Shown here one piece after another: positions 51,406 through 61,240 of a stretch of DNA of 64,000 nucleotides. Every line of letters begins with the position of its first letter. Position 1 is the first letter of the stretch. The notes beneath the pieces were generated by a model, which was not told the origin of the DNA, searched no databases, and was given only the letters and a program-made list of their open reading frames with translations. This DNA is from Planctomycetota bacterium. Lineage in GTDB: Bacteria > Planctomycetota > Phycisphaerae > Phycisphaerales > SM1A02. Position numbers and translations under genes: made by a program. The stretch is from the NCBI GenBank assembly GCA_003671025.1, contig QWPW01000002.1:46299-110298 (forward strand), given 5' to 3'.

Positions 51406-52572
51406 TCAAAGCGCGCGCGCGGCAAGAACATATCCGTCATACGCCGCGCGAACTTCGCGCATCGAGTCGCCGCCAAACTTATCGAGAAACGCGCGTGCAA
51501 TCTCGAAGGCAACGGCGTTCTCCATCACCACGCTTGCGGCCGCGACCGCGCTGACATCGCTTCGTTCGTAGGCGCTCGACGCGGGCGCGTGGGTGATGAA
51601 TTCAACACTGGGCATTCCGCGCAGCAAAGTCGAAATCGGTTTCATGGTGCCGCGCACGACCACAGGCATGCCGTTGGTCATGCCGCCTTCGAGTCCGCCC
51701 GCGTTGTTCGAGGGACGCACGAAGCCCAAATGCGACTGCGCGCGCAGTGCCTCGTCAAAGGTGATGGGGTCGTGCACCGCGCTGCCAAAGCGCGCCGCGC
51801 ACTCGCGACCGAGACCGATCTCAACTGCTTTGAACGCTTGAATTCCCATCACCGCAAACGCGAGTCGCGCGTCGAGACGATCGTCCCAATTCATGCACGA
51901 ACCCAATCCTGGTGGACATCCAAACACGTGCACTTCGCACCAACCACCAACGGTGTCCTTCTCAACCTTGGCGCGATGAATCAACTCGACGAGCTGCGCG
52001 TCAACGATTGGATCGGGGCAATACACATCACTCGCATCGCGCAGACGGACCAGTTCGTCGAGCTCTGATTCATGAATCTCGCGCGTGCTGTTCACATCGA
52101 TTGCGCCGCGCACAAATCCAAACACGCGAATGCCAAACGCATCGAGCACGCTGCGTGCCACTGCGCCGGCCGCAACACGCGCAGCCGTTTCGCGCGCACT
52201 CGCACGCTCCAGTGTGCTGCGGCAATCGGGCGTGAGATATTTGAGACTGCCCGCAAGATCCGCGTGACCGGGCCGCGGCCGCGTGATGCTGGGAGTCTTC
52301 ACGCTGTCGTCGATGCGACTGTCTTTGTTGGCGACGCGCAACGCAATGGGTGAACCGATGGTCTTTCCTTGGCGCAATCCGCCGAGAAACTCGACCACAT
52401 CGGTTTCCATCTTCTGCCGCGCACCGCGTCCGTATCCACCTTGACGGCGGGACAATTCGTGATTCACACGCGCGCTGTCAATCACAACATCGCTGGGCAT
52501 TCCATCGATGATCGCGACGAGCGCGGGTCCGTGTGATTCACCTGCAGTTTGATATCGAAGCGGTCGAGCCAT
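51406..52572 (-). CDS. aroC: Chorismate synthase
   Basis: A 388-residue FMN-dependent enzyme for the last step of the shikimate pathway. It has the N-terminal RYQTAGESHGPALVAIIDGM, then RRQGGYGRGARQKMETD, STLERASARETAARVAAGAV and the C-terminal GGLEGGMTNGMPVVVRGTM with KPISTLL. The length is normal. It supplies chorismate for tryptophan, whose trpC lies elsewhere in the window. The downstream NagB/PIG-L gene is 47 bases away on the same strand. Confidence 0.96.
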   Translation of the reverse strand: MARPLRYQTAGESHGPALVAIIDGMPSDVVIDSARVNHELSRRQGGYGRGARQKMETDVVEFLGGLRQGKTIGSPIALRVANKDSRIDDSVKTPSITRPRPGHADLAGSLKYLTPDCRSTLERASARETAARVAAGAVARSVLDAFGIRVFGFVRGAIDVNSTREIHESELDELVRLRDASDVYCPDPIVDAQLVELIHRAKVEKDTVGGWCEVHVFGCPPGLGSCMNWDDRLDARLAFAVMGIQAFKAVEIGLGRECAARFGSAVHDPITFDEALRAQSHLGFVRPSNNAGGLEGGMTNGMPVVVRGTMKPISTLLRGMPSVEFITHAPASSAYERSDVSAVAAASVVMENAVAFEIARAFLDKFGGDSMREVRAAYDGYVLAARAL

Positions 52573-52680
52573 CGACGGATTGTGGCGGTTTCGCTGCGCG
52601 CGCGCTATGCCCTCACGCAGCGAATCAACTGATCACTCCGCGATTCGATGCGTGCACACATGGAGGGCGCGCGGCTTCGC

Positions 52681-53913
52681 TCACTTCTCCGCGATCAACT
52701 TCCAGATGGAGCCGGGGTTGTTGCGCTCTTGTCCGCCATCGAATGCGGTCACGATGAGCGTGCCGTCATTCAACGCGTCGATCGACGCGATCAACGCGGC
52801 GCGCTTCTGCGTGAGAACGACGGGCTTAGTGGGCACGCCGTCGATCATGCGAATCCCCCACACTGTGCCGTACTGAAAGTCGGCGTAGACATAGACACCA
52901 TCGAGTTCAGGAGTCGCAGCGCCGCGATAAACGCGACCACCAGTCACCGAAACGCCTTCGCGATGGTGATACTCAATGACGGGTTCTTTGAAGGGACCAA
53001 CACCTTTGCCGCCAGTGAATGCGCGTGTGCCTTCGCGCGCATTCCACCCGTAATTTCCGCCCTTTTCGATGATGTCGATCTCTTCCCAAATGTTCTGACC
53101 GACATCGCCCGCCCACAGTAGACCGGTCTTCGAGTCAAACGCCATGCGCCAAATGTTGCGCAGACCGAGCGCCCAGATTTCTGGCTTCGCTCCAGCCGTT
53201 GCAACGAACGGATTGTCCGCGGGGATGGCGTAAGGCGCACCATCGTCACCCTTGCGCGACACATCAATGCGCAGCACTTTGCCTAAGAACGTCGACATCG
53301 ACTGGCTGTTGTGATGCGGATCATCGGCCGCACCACCATCGCCTAGCGAGAGGTAAAGAAATCCATCGGGACCAAAGTTGATCGAGCCGCCGTTGTGATT
53401 CGAGTATGGCTGCGCTTGGGTGATCAACACCTCTTCGCTGGCTGGATCGATGGTGATGCCATCTGCACTCACCGCGAAGCGCGACAGGATGGAACGGCGC
53501 GGCTTGTTCGCCGTGTAGTAGAGGTAAACCTCTTTTTTCGTGGGGAAATCAGGAGAAAACGCGACCGAGAGCAGACCCTCTTCGTTTCCGCCATCGTTCA
53601 CGCGCGCCTTGATGTCGAGCACGATGGTCGGCGCCGCCGAACCTGAATCGTTCGCGTCCACCATCAAGATGCGACCCGCTTGCTCGACGATGTACAGATG
53701 CGCGGGATCGGTCGGTAGCTGCAACGATTGAATCGGTCGCAGCAGTGCCAACTCGGGGAGCATGCGCACCCACTGCAACTTCGGAATCGGCGCGCCTTCT
53801 GCGAACACCTGCGCCGGTGCAGTCGCCCGTTTTGGCGCGCTGACTGGTGGCTTCGCGGTGTCTTGCGAAAGAGTGGTGAGCGTGAGGGTGAGTGCGAAAA
53901 GAGTTTCGAGCAT
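52681..53913 (-). CDS. PQQ-dependent sugar dehydrogenase-like protein (GSDH)
   Basis: A 410-residue secreted six-bladed beta-propeller of the glucose/sorbosone dehydrogenase family. The N-terminus MLETLFALTLTLTTLS is a signal peptide. Family motifs are LYIVEQAGRILMVD, GNEEGLLSVAFSPDF, HNGGSINFGPDGFLYLSLGD, WALGLRNIWRMAFD and AGDVGQNIWEEIDIIEKGGN. The catalytic His and the PQQ-contacting Arg are thus likely present (NHNGGS, GLRN). Planctomycetes carry many such proteins; the real substrate is unknown. Confidence 0.85.
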   Translation of the reverse strand: MLETLFALTLTLTTLSQDTAKPPVSAPKRATAPAQVFAEGAPIPKLQWVRMLPELALLRPIQSLQLPTDPAHLYIVEQAGRILMVDANDSGSAAPTIVLDIKARVNDGGNEEGLLSVAFSPDFPTKKEVYLYYTANKPRRSILSRFAVSADGITIDPASEEVLITQAQPYSNHNGGSINFGPDGFLYLSLGDGGAADDPHHNSQSMSTFLGKVLRIDVSRKGDDGAPYAIPADNPFVATAGAKPEIWALGLRNIWRMAFDSKTGLLWAGDVGQNIWEEIDIIEKGGNYGWNAREGTRAFTGGKGVGPFKEPVIEYHHREGVSVTGGRVYRGAATPELDGVYVYADFQYGTVWGIRMIDGVPTKPVVLTQKRAALIASIDALNDGTLIVTAFDGGQERNNPGSIWKLIAEK

Positions 53914-53998
53914 GGCGCGCTTTCAGTTGGGAATACAGAGCGTGGATCCTAACTTATAGGCATCGAAACTAGGCGCAGATGTTTCTTACACTTCGCGC

Positions 53999-54685
53999 AT
54001 GCTCACGATCCACTCGCTGTTGACGCTCGTCGCACTTCCCATCGCCGCCGCGCTTGCTCCACCTCCATCGATTGCGCCTCAAGTTGTCGCGATTGATGCG
54101 ACGAAAGAAACCAGTGAGGGCTTCGTCGCGATTTTCGACGGGAAAACGCTGGAAAAATGGACGGGCGACAGCAAGGGATACAAAGTCGAAGAGGGCGCGA
54201 TTGTGTGCCAGCCTGGTGGCACGAACCTCTTCACCGTGAGCGAGTACGGCGACTTCGAGTTGCGCTTTGAGTTCCAGTTGAGTGCGGGCGCAAACAACGG
54301 CATCGCGTTGCGCGCGCCTCTCGAAGGTGATCCTGCGTACGCGGGCTTCGAGTCACAAATCCTCGACAACAGCGCTGATATGTACAAGGACCTCAAAGCG
54401 TGGCAATACCACGGTTCGCTTTACGGAGTGGCCGCGGCCACCGCGAATGCGCTGAAGCCAGTGGGCGAGTGGAACAGTGAATCGATCACCATGAAGGGAT
54501 CGATCGTGAAGATCCAAGTCAACGGCGTGACCATCGTTGATGTTGATCTCGCCAAAGTCGCGCCTGAAGGCAAGACCGTCAGCGAAAACAAAGTGAATGG
54601 ACTCACGCGCGCCAAAGGACACATCGGCTTCTGCGGTCACGGCGATCGCGTGGCCTATCGCAATCTGCGCGTTCGTTCGATGTGA
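53999..54685 (+). CDS. Secreted DUF1080 (3-keto-disaccharide hydrolase-like) protein
   Basis: A 228-residue exported protein with a signal peptide (MLTIHSLLTLVALPIAAALA). The rest is one DUF1080 jelly-roll/LamG-like domain: FVAIFDGKTLEKWTGDS, YKVEEGAIVCQPGGTNLF, YGDFELRFEFQLSAGANNGI and GHIGFCGHGDRVAYRNLRV. The family is abundant in planctomycetes, and some members cleave 3-keto-glycosides. It is divergent from the PQQ-type sugar dehydrogenase (85 bases apart), and both are secreted carbohydrate-related proteins, which could be a functional pair (oxidation, then cleavage). That link is inference. Confidence 0.85.
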   Translation: MLTIHSLLTLVALPIAAALAPPPSIAPQVVAIDATKETSEGFVAIFDGKTLEKWTGDSKGYKVEEGAIVCQPGGTNLFTVSEYGDFELRFEFQLSAGANNGIALRAPLEGDPAYAGFESQILDNSADMYKDLKAWQYHGSLYGVAAATANALKPVGEWNSESITMKGSIVKIQVNGVTIVDVDLAKVAPEGKTVSENKVNGLTRAKGHIGFCGHGDRVAYRNLRVRSM

Positions 54686-54727
54686 CGATGTGCCATCTGT
54701 CGCACAGTGCGATGCGATGATCGTCGC

Positions 54728-55807
54728 TCACACCACGTAGTACTGACCGAAGCGATTGCTGATGAAATCGTCGTAGCGCACATCTTCCATGCGCACGAGA
54801 CCCTTTTGTGGAAGTTGGTCATCCTTGAGCAGATCGAGCATCGCGCACACGCCCGCGGCGGTGGTGATCTGGATGCCCGTCCAATGCTTGCCGTTGATCT
54901 CACGACCAGGAACGCGGCGCGCATCGCTCTTTTCCACGAGTTTTCCCGCCTCAATGCCGATGGCTACGCACACGATGACGATCACATCTTGCTGCGTCGC
55001 GGGAATTGCGCGCTCAAAGATGGTGCAGAGTTCTTCGCGATGATCGATGAAGCCCAAGTCGTGCAGCAGGAACTTCATGAGTTTGCAGTGGCCGGGATAG
55101 CGCACTGTCTTGTAGTTCACGTTGCGCGCGCGCCCTTGCAGCGACTCGCCCAAAGAACCGAGTCCACCTGAAGTATTGAACGCCTCGTACATCGTGCCAT
55201 CGATGGTGAACTCTTCGAGATTCTCCAGTGCGGGCAGCAGTGTCATCTTGCCGTCGACCAGCGCCTCGCACGGATTGCAGTACTCGTTGATCAAACCGTC
55301 GGTCGACCACGTGAGGTTGTACTTGAGTTGATTGGTAGGCGATTGCGGCAGCGCGCCGACGCGACAACGCAACTCGTGAATCGAAGTCATCTGCTTCGCC
55401 AAGTGATTGGCCGCAATAGTGATGAAGCCCGGAGCCAAACCGCACTGCGGAATGAACGCGGTCGACGCGCCCTGCGCGAGCGCCATCACCGACTTGGTGA
55501 CTGCAACGTCTTCGGTGAGGTCGAGGTAATGCGCGCCCTGCTCTTTCGCGCATTGCGCGATGAGCGTGTTGCAAAAGAATGGCGCGCACGAGATCACTGC
55601 CCACGCGCCCTTGAGTGTCGCGTCGAGGTCACTCTTCTTAGAGAAGTCGATGGTCGCGCCGGTCGCACCTGAGAGATCCGAAATCGCCGAGCTCCACGAC
55701 GCCTCGTGCGCATCGACGATGTGCACCACGTAGTCGCCCGTCTGCGCCAACAGATTCGCTGCCATTCGACCGATTTTGCCTGCTCCGATGATGACGACGT
55801 TTTTCAT
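54728..55807 (-). CDS. Saccharopine dehydrogenase-like oxidoreductase
   Basis: A 359-residue protein with an N-terminal Rossmann fold (MKNVVIIGAGKIGRMAANLL) and the saccharopine dehydrogenase C-terminal domain (CGLAPGFITIAANHLAKQM, RVGALPQSPTNQLKYNLTWS, LINEYCNPCEALVDGKM, TVRYPGHCKLMKFLLHDLGF). This resembles the Lys9/saccharopine reductase type and the related carboxynorspermidine dehydrogenases. The exact substrate cannot be set from sequence. It is transcribed alone and converges with the DUF1080 gene. Confidence 0.85.
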   Translation of the reverse strand: MKNVVIIGAGKIGRMAANLLAQTGDYVVHIVDAHEASWSSAISDLSGATGATIDFSKKSDLDATLKGAWAVISCAPFFCNTLIAQCAKEQGAHYLDLTEDVAVTKSVMALAQGASTAFIPQCGLAPGFITIAANHLAKQMTSIHELRCRVGALPQSPTNQLKYNLTWSTDGLINEYCNPCEALVDGKMTLLPALENLEEFTIDGTMYEAFNTSGGLGSLGESLQGRARNVNYKTVRYPGHCKLMKFLLHDLGFIDHREELCTIFERAIPATQQDVIVIVCVAIGIEAGKLVEKSDARRVPGREINGKHWTGIQITTAAGVCAMLDLLKDDQLPQKGLVRMEDVRYDDFISNRFGQYYVV

Positions 55808-55911
55808 GATGCGCTCGTGAGTTCAATTCTGAATGCGAAGTGTCGTTGAGTGATGAGTTGCCGCGATGCGGGACGACAAGAGTAGACACATTGATCGACC
55901 GTGCCCTCAAC

Positions 55912-57117
55912 TCATTTGAACCGAAACTCAATCACTGAAAAATCGTCGTCCCACGTCACCGGCGCGCCGTTATGGCCCGTAGTTGCATCGGGTGCGAGCC
56001 CCTTGCCTTCGAGCATGACCCGCGTTGTTTCCGCGACCAATGCATCGAGAATTCCCGGGCCCGCGTGATGGCGAAGAAATGCTTCAAGGTTCTCCAAACC
56101 CCAGATTCCCCCGCCTTTCAGATGCAATTCGAACACGCCGTCGGAGTAGAGATAGAGACGATCTCCCGCTTCGATGGTGATGCGTTCGGTGGGCGCGATG
56201 TACTCCTCGGTCACTCCCACCATGTAAGTGGTTGATTCGAGCGTGATCAGTTTGTCGCCGCGCACGAGGTACGAAGGCGGATGTCCTCCACCCGACCAAG
56301 CGAGTTCACGAGTGCGACGGTTGTACACGCCGTACCACACTGTGAAATACATGCCGTCGTGACGAGACATGGGGAACGCAACATTGAGCGCGGCCAACAC
56401 GCGCGAAGGATCGCACGCTTGTTCCTTCTCCAACGAACCAGACTTGATGAGGTTCATCGCCGACACACCCATGAGCGCTGGCCCCACGCCGTGGCCACTT
56501 ACATCAAGCACGTACGCGGCGAGATGATCTTCGTCGATCCAGTGATAGCCAAACACATCACCACCGAGCGATTCACACGGAGCGAAGCGCCAATCCGCAC
56601 TCACATCACCGTGCATCGGTGGATCAAGCAACGACTGCACATATTGCGCCGCCCGTTGAATCTCCGCCTTCATGTGCGCTTCACTCACGCGCAACGCTTC
56701 GAACGCGGCGTTGCGCTCGAGCTGCATGCGATATCCGTGCGAGTGATGACGAATGCGCGCGACCAACTCCACAGGATGCGGGAGTTTCACCAGGTAATCG
56801 CTGGCGCCGCGCGCGAACGCGTCGGCCTTCACCGTCGCTTCTTCTTTACCCGTGAGCATGATCACGGGAACATCGCGCGTCGCTTCGTGATTGCGATATT
56901 GGGTGACCAGATCGAGGCCGTTTCCTGTGGGCATTTCGATGTCTTGCAAGATCACCGTGGGGCGAAACTCACACGCCACCGCCAACGCCTGCTGACCATC
57001 CTGCACCGAGCGATACTCGCAATTTCCCTGCGAGAGAATCATGCGCCGCACCGCTTCGCCCACGATCGCTTGATCATCAACAAGCAACACTCGATCAATA
57101 GTTTCAAACGCAGTCAT
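55912..57117 (-). CDS. Response regulator with PP2C (RsbU/SpoIIE) phosphatase
   Basis: A 401-residue protein. Residues 8-130 form a receiver domain with phosphoacceptor Asp59 (TVILQDIEMPTGNGLDLV), acidic pair Asp14-Asp15 (VLLVDDQAIVGEA), Thr in VIMLTGKEE and Lys in DYLVKLPHP. A short coiled coil (residues about 130-165) joins a SpoIIE/PP2C phosphatase domain (SLGGDVFGYHWIDEDHLAAY, VLDVSGHGVGPALMGVSAMN, SGGGHPPSYLV, LYLYSDGVFEL, DDFSVIEFRF). Such proteins dephosphorylate anti-sigma-factor antagonists in partner-switching cascades. It ends the chemosensory operon and overlaps cheB by four bases, so it is a likely output of this pathway. Confidence 0.9.
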   Translation of the reverse strand: MTAFETIDRVLLVDDQAIVGEAVRRMILSQGNCEYRSVQDGQQALAVACEFRPTVILQDIEMPTGNGLDLVTQYRNHEATRDVPVIMLTGKEEATVKADAFARGASDYLVKLPHPVELVARIRHHSHGYRMQLERNAAFEALRVSEAHMKAEIQRAAQYVQSLLDPPMHGDVSADWRFAPCESLGGDVFGYHWIDEDHLAAYVLDVSGHGVGPALMGVSAMNLIKSGSLEKEQACDPSRVLAALNVAFPMSRHDGMYFTVWYGVYNRRTRELAWSGGGHPPSYLVRGDKLITLESTTYMVGVTEEYIAPTERITIEAGDRLYLYSDGVFELHLKGGGIWGLENLEAFLRHHAGPGILDALVAETTRVMLEGKGLAPDATTGHNGAPVTWDDDFSVIEFRFK

Positions 57118-58265
57118 GGTGTTTGTTCCTTCTTCATGCGAGTCTCACTGCGCGGCGCGCGTCCCATGCGTTTGCTGATCGCGGCACCGATGACGTCAAG
57201 CGAAAGCGTTTCGCTGGCGGCGCCGAGTCGATGTGCGGTTCCAGGCATTCCCCACACGATGCTGCTCGCCTCATCTTGCGCGATGGTGTGCCAACCCGCG
57301 CGACGCAGTTTCAGTAGTCCGTCAGCGCCATCACGTCCCATGCCTGTCAGCAAGAGCGCGATGCCAGGACGCGCGTGCGCGGCGAGTGACGCGAAGAGTT
57401 CATCCACTGCGGGGCGATGGGTGAGTTCGAGCGGTTCGTCGCGAAACTCAATTGCTCCGCTGCCATTGATGACCATGTGACGATCTTCGCTGGCCACCAA
57501 AATTTGCCCCGCACGCGGAACAACACCGCGCCGCGCAAGCTCGACAGGACGCGCGATTTCACTGCTCAGCCACGTGACAAAGCCAGCAACGAACTCAACA
57601 GACACATGCTGTACCACCAACACTGAAGCGTTGAGATCAAGGGGCAATGCAGCGAGCACTGCGGCCAACGCGCGTGGTCCACCTGTCGAGGCGCCAATCG
57701 CGATGATGGGCGAATGTGCCTTGTTTTCAGGGGAAATCGACGAGCCCGCAGCAGGAAGCGCCGTCAGTGCGCGCGAACTCGCGGGCACGATCGATGGCGA
57801 AGTTGCAGCGCTGCTCGCCTTCGAGGCGGTAGCGATGACCGCATTCGAACTCGCGTTGCTTGGCGCGTCATGGCGACCAAAGCGTTCGACAAGGTGAATG
57901 CGCCGCAGTAATTCCGTGGCACCACTGAGCCCACCATGCGCACCAAGCGTCGGCGTGTTCACTGCATCAAGGGCACCCGCGCCGAGCGCTTCGTACACCA
58001 ACGCTGCGTTGCCACTCACGGTGGCCGTCACCACCAAAATGGGACACGGCGACGCGCGCATGATCTTTCGTGTCGCTTCCACACCATCCATGCGCGGCAT
58101 GATGAGATCCATCAAGATTAGATCAGGCACATCCTTCGCGGCCATCTCGACTGCTTGTGTTCCATCCTTGGCAATCCATGCAATCTTGAGTGAAGCGTCC
58201 GATGTCACCACTCGACGCAACGCCTCACAGGCGACGGCGAGATCATTCACAATCGCAACTCTCAC
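57114..58265 (-). CDS. cheB: Chemoreceptor methylesterase CheB
   Basis: A 383-residue CheB. The receiver domain has phosphoacceptor Asp53 (LILMDLIMPRMDGVEATR). The usual acidic pair is Asn7-Asp8 (IVNDLAVACEAL), one acidic residue replaced. A long Ala/Ser linker (residues about 130-185) leads to the methylesterase domain with catalytic Ser in IAIGASTGGPRALAAVL, His in VLVVQHVSVEF and Asp in LLTGMGRDGADGLLKL. It removes methyl groups from the receptor for adaptation. It overlaps the cheA/Y gene upstream and the PP2C gene downstream by four bases each. Confidence 0.92.
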   Translation of the reverse strand: MRVAIVNDLAVACEALRRVVTSDASLKIAWIAKDGTQAVEMAAKDVPDLILMDLIMPRMDGVEATRKIMRASPCPILVVTATVSGNAALVYEALGAGALDAVNTPTLGAHGGLSGATELLRRIHLVERFGRHDAPSNASSNAVIATASKASSAATSPSIVPASSRALTALPAAGSSISPENKAHSPIIAIGASTGGPRALAAVLAALPLDLNASVLVVQHVSVEFVAGFVTWLSSEIARPVELARRGVVPRAGQILVASEDRHMVINGSGAIEFRDEPLELTHRPAVDELFASLAAHARPGIALLLTGMGRDGADGLLKLRRAGWHTIAQDEASSIVWGMPGTAHRLGAASETLSLDVIGAAISKRMGRAPRSETRMKKEQTP

Positions 58266-60562
58266 GCGCCACTTCCTGGTGATGTTGCGTTGAGATCGAC
58301 GAGGTCGCGCACGGTGTCTGAAAACGTGCTGTCCTGAAACGCGCCCTTGGTGAGATACGCGGTTGCGCCCGCTTCAAGTCCGGCGAGCCGATCCTCTTCG
58401 CGATCCTTGTACGAGACGACGATGACGGGAATCGCGGCAAATCGTGCTTCGCCACGCAATGTGCGCACGAACTCGATGCCGTTCATGCGCGGCATGTCGA
58501 TGTCGCTCACGATGAGATCAAACGCCTCGCTTTGACGAAGCGCAGCCCAACCATCAAGCCCATCCACCGCGGTCTCGACTTCGAAGCCAAGCCGCACAAG
58601 AAGTTGACGTTCCACTTCGCGCACGGTGGCCGAGTCATCCACGATGAGCGCGCGCCGCTTCTGGCGTTGCGTCATGCGCTGCACCGCGCGAGCTCCGCGC
58701 AGACGACCTTCGCTCAAGGCAACGCGCACCGATTGCAGCACATCTTCGGTGTCGATGATGAGCACGGGCTCGCCACTCTCGCGCACTGCTGCTGCCGACA
58801 AATGCGGAACCTTGCCCAAGCGCGCGTCGAGTGCGCGCACCACCAGGTCCTCTTCGCCCACCAATCCATCGACGGCAAATCCATAGCGTTCGTCACCGCT
58901 GCCCAAGATCACCACGTGATCACGCTCGGCAATGCGACGCGCTTCGCCGAGACCGAGCACGCGCGCGGCATCGATGACACCAATGCTCTTGCCGTCAAGT
59001 ATGAACTGGCTGCGTCCTTCGATGCTGGTGATCGCGCCGCGCTCAGGAACGGCAACGCGATCGATGCGCGCCAAGGGAAACGCCAGCGTTTCGCCGGCAA
59101 CATCGACCAACAGCGCGCGAATCACCGAGAGCGTGATGGGCAACTCAAGTTCAAAGACCGTGCCGCGACCGAGCTCGGTTTCGATGCGCGCCACGCCGCC
59201 GATTTCGCGCGCGGTCGATTGCACCACATCAAGTCCCACGCCACGGCCTGAAATCTCGGTGATCTGCGCTGCGGTGGAGAACCCGGGCAAGAAGAGAAAC
59301 TCGAGCAATTCCTGGCGAGTCATGCTCGCAGTCATTTCGCGCGTTGCCAACGCTTTGCGCTCGATGCGTTCGCGCAGTTGATCGACATCGATGCCGCGTC
59401 CATCATCACTCACGCGAATACGCAGCAGTCCCGCATGATGCCGCGCTTCCACACGCAGCACTGCTTGCGCAGGCTTTCCTTGCGCGCGTCGTTCATCAGG
59501 CGTGTCGACGCCATGATCAACCGCATTGCGCAAGAGATGATTGAGCGGCGCATCAAGCCGAGCGAGAATGTCGCGATCGACTGGCACCGAGTCGCCGATG
59601 ATTTCCAAGCGCGCGTCTTTGCCCAGCGTGCGCGCCAAATCGCGCACTGTGCGAGGCAACGCAGCGGTCGCGTCAGCGAAGGGACGCATGCGACTGGACA
59701 AAACTTCGTGATAGAGCTGCGTTGATGTCTCTTCACCGCGACGAATCGCGCCTTCGATGGAAAGCAAATGCGTGAGCACACTGGCGCGTCCGCGATCCAC
59801 TGCCGCACGTGCCGGCGCAAGCACGCCCGACTCTGCGCCGAGCGCGCGCAGCTTGCCGCGCAACGTGTCGAGTTCGTCTTCCACGCGCACCAGTTCGCGC
59901 TTGAGTCCGAGCGCCTCGTCGCGAATCGTGCCTAATCGCCGCGCTTCCAGCATGGTTTCGCCTGCGAGCTGCAAGAGTCGATCGAGTTTTTCTGCGGTGA
60001 CACGCACACTCGACGCGCGCGTCGCCGCTGCTACGTGGGGCGACGCTGCATGAGTCGATGCCGCTGGCGCAAGATCGATTGATTCGCTTGCCACCACCAC
60101 CGCCGTGGCAGTAGGAACGGGAACTACATGCTCCGCGATGATTGGTTTGGGTTTGTTGCTCGCAACCGGCGGCTCCACGCGCAACGCCTCGACCAACGCA
60201 TTGACGGCGCTCATGTTCGCGGCGGTCCATGCGGGAACTTCGTGCTCTTCTGCTTTCGCTAACGCCGCCAGCAGATCAGTTCCGCTGAGAAGCTGATCAA
60301 TGCGCGCGGGACGAATCGGCTCGCGGCCCTTTTGCATTGCGACCAACACATCTTCCATCGCGTGCGACAACATCACGGCGACGTCAAGCCCGATGACACG
60401 CGCGGCACCCTTGATCGAATGTGCTGCGCGCATGAGCGGCTCGACCGCCGCGGCATCGCTCGATCCTTCGAGACGCACCAGTCCTTCGCTGAGCGCGGCG
60501 GCATAGAGCTCCGCTTCACCGCGAAACAATTCGTGCAAACTAAATCCACCGAGATCGCTCAT
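58262..60562 (-). CDS. cheA: Hybrid chemotaxis histidine kinase CheA-CheY
   Basis: A 766-residue kinase. Residues 1-110 form the Hpt/P1 domain with His48 (MRAAHSIKGAARVIGLD). A variable Ala-rich linker follows, then a dimerisation helix (EKLDRLLQLAGETMLEARRL). The ATPase domain has NHLLRNAVDHGVDTPDE, VSDDGRGIDVDQL and SGRGVGLDVVQ. A CheW-like P5 domain (LLVDVAGETLAFPLARIDRV) precedes a C-terminal receiver (RALIVDDSATVREVERQLLV, Asp in LIVSDIDMPRMNGIEF). There is no separate CheY gene in the operon, so the fused receiver may serve as phosphate sink or output, as in FrzE-type kinases. The gene overlaps both neighbours by four bases. Confidence 0.93.
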   Translation of the reverse strand: MSDLGGFSLHELFRGEAELYAAALSEGLVRLEGSSDAAAVEPLMRAAHSIKGAARVIGLDVAVMLSHAMEDVLVAMQKGREPIRPARIDQLLSGTDLLAALAKAEEHEVPAWTAANMSAVNALVEALRVEPPVASNKPKPIIAEHVVPVPTATAVVVASESIDLAPAASTHAASPHVAAATRASSVRVTAEKLDRLLQLAGETMLEARRLGTIRDEALGLKRELVRVEDELDTLRGKLRALGAESGVLAPARAAVDRGRASVLTHLLSIEGAIRRGEETSTQLYHEVLSSRMRPFADATAALPRTVRDLARTLGKDARLEIIGDSVPVDRDILARLDAPLNHLLRNAVDHGVDTPDERRAQGKPAQAVLRVEARHHAGLLRIRVSDDGRGIDVDQLRERIERKALATREMTASMTRQELLEFLFLPGFSTAAQITEISGRGVGLDVVQSTAREIGGVARIETELGRGTVFELELPITLSVIRALLVDVAGETLAFPLARIDRVAVPERGAITSIEGRSQFILDGKSIGVIDAARVLGLGEARRIAERDHVVILGSGDERYGFAVDGLVGEEDLVVRALDARLGKVPHLSAAAVRESGEPVLIIDTEDVLQSVRVALSEGRLRGARAVQRMTQRQKRRALIVDDSATVREVERQLLVRLGFEVETAVDGLDGWAALRQSEAFDLIVSDIDMPRMNGIEFVRTLRGEARFAAIPVIVVSYKDREEDRLAGLEAGATAYLTKGAFQDSTFSDTVRDLVDLNATSPGSGA

Positions 60563-61218
60563 ACGAGACTCCGCGCAAAGAGCGTGGCCAAACGCGACTC
60601 GTCGAGAATCGAAACTAACGTCGGGGTCCCCGACGCGCCCACATCGCTCGTCGCTGCATCCAACTCGATGAGCGCAACGGTGCAGCCATCAAATGCGTGA
60701 CGCAGCGTGGTTGGTGGCGCGAGCATGCGCGCGTCTTCAATGCGACGCACTCCTTCGATGTGTTCCACTGCGAAAGCCCATCGATTCGACGGCTCGCCCA
60801 CCACCACAAACTGCGTTGCGGGCGCGGTCGATTGAATCCCCAGTGCCGCGTCGATGCGCGCGACCAATGTGAGCTCGCCGCCAATGTTTGCGATGCCCGC
60901 GAAGACTTCGTTGATGCGATGGGGAATGCGGCGCACCGACGAGAGTTCCACCACGCGATGCGCACCGCGTGCTTCAACCGCGAGCCGCTCGCCGCCCACC
61001 GTGAACACCAGAATGCTGCGCACCGCTCCAGTGCGTGACTCGAGAGGCGCCGCAACCAACGCAGTGTTCGATTCGATCTCGCTCGGTGACAACGCGCGAT
61101 CGAGAAGCGTGCGCATGCGCACGAGACTGTTGTCCACCGGATTGTCCGCGGCAATATTGCGTGCGTGCCCCGCGTGTGCGGCGTTGCTCGGAGACGGATG
61201 ATTCGCAGAGCTGCTCAT
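60559..61218 (-). CDS. cheW: CheW-domain coupling protein (second copy)
   Basis: A 219-residue CheW-like protein with an N-terminal extension of about 70 residues before the domain (ILVFTVGGERLAVEARGAHR, VVELSSVRRIPHRINEVFAG, IANIGGELTLVARIDAALGI, WAFAVEHIEGVRRI). CheW links receptor and kinase. Two coupling proteins in one operon, of different build, suggest either two receptor classes or a modified array. The frame is open further upstream, but the ATG at 61218 avoids overlap with cheR (22-base gap). Confidence 0.82.
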   Translation of the reverse strand: MSSSANHPSPSNAAHAGHARNIAADNPVDNSLVRMRTLLDRALSPSEIESNTALVAAPLESRTGAVRSILVFTVGGERLAVEARGAHRVVELSSVRRIPHRINEVFAGIANIGGELTLVARIDAALGIQSTAPATQFVVVGEPSNRWAFAVEHIEGVRRIEDARMLAPPTTLRHAFDGCTVALIELDAATSDVGASGTPTLVSILDESRLATLFARSLV

Positions 61219-61240
61219 GGGTGCGCTTTCGCAAAGACTA

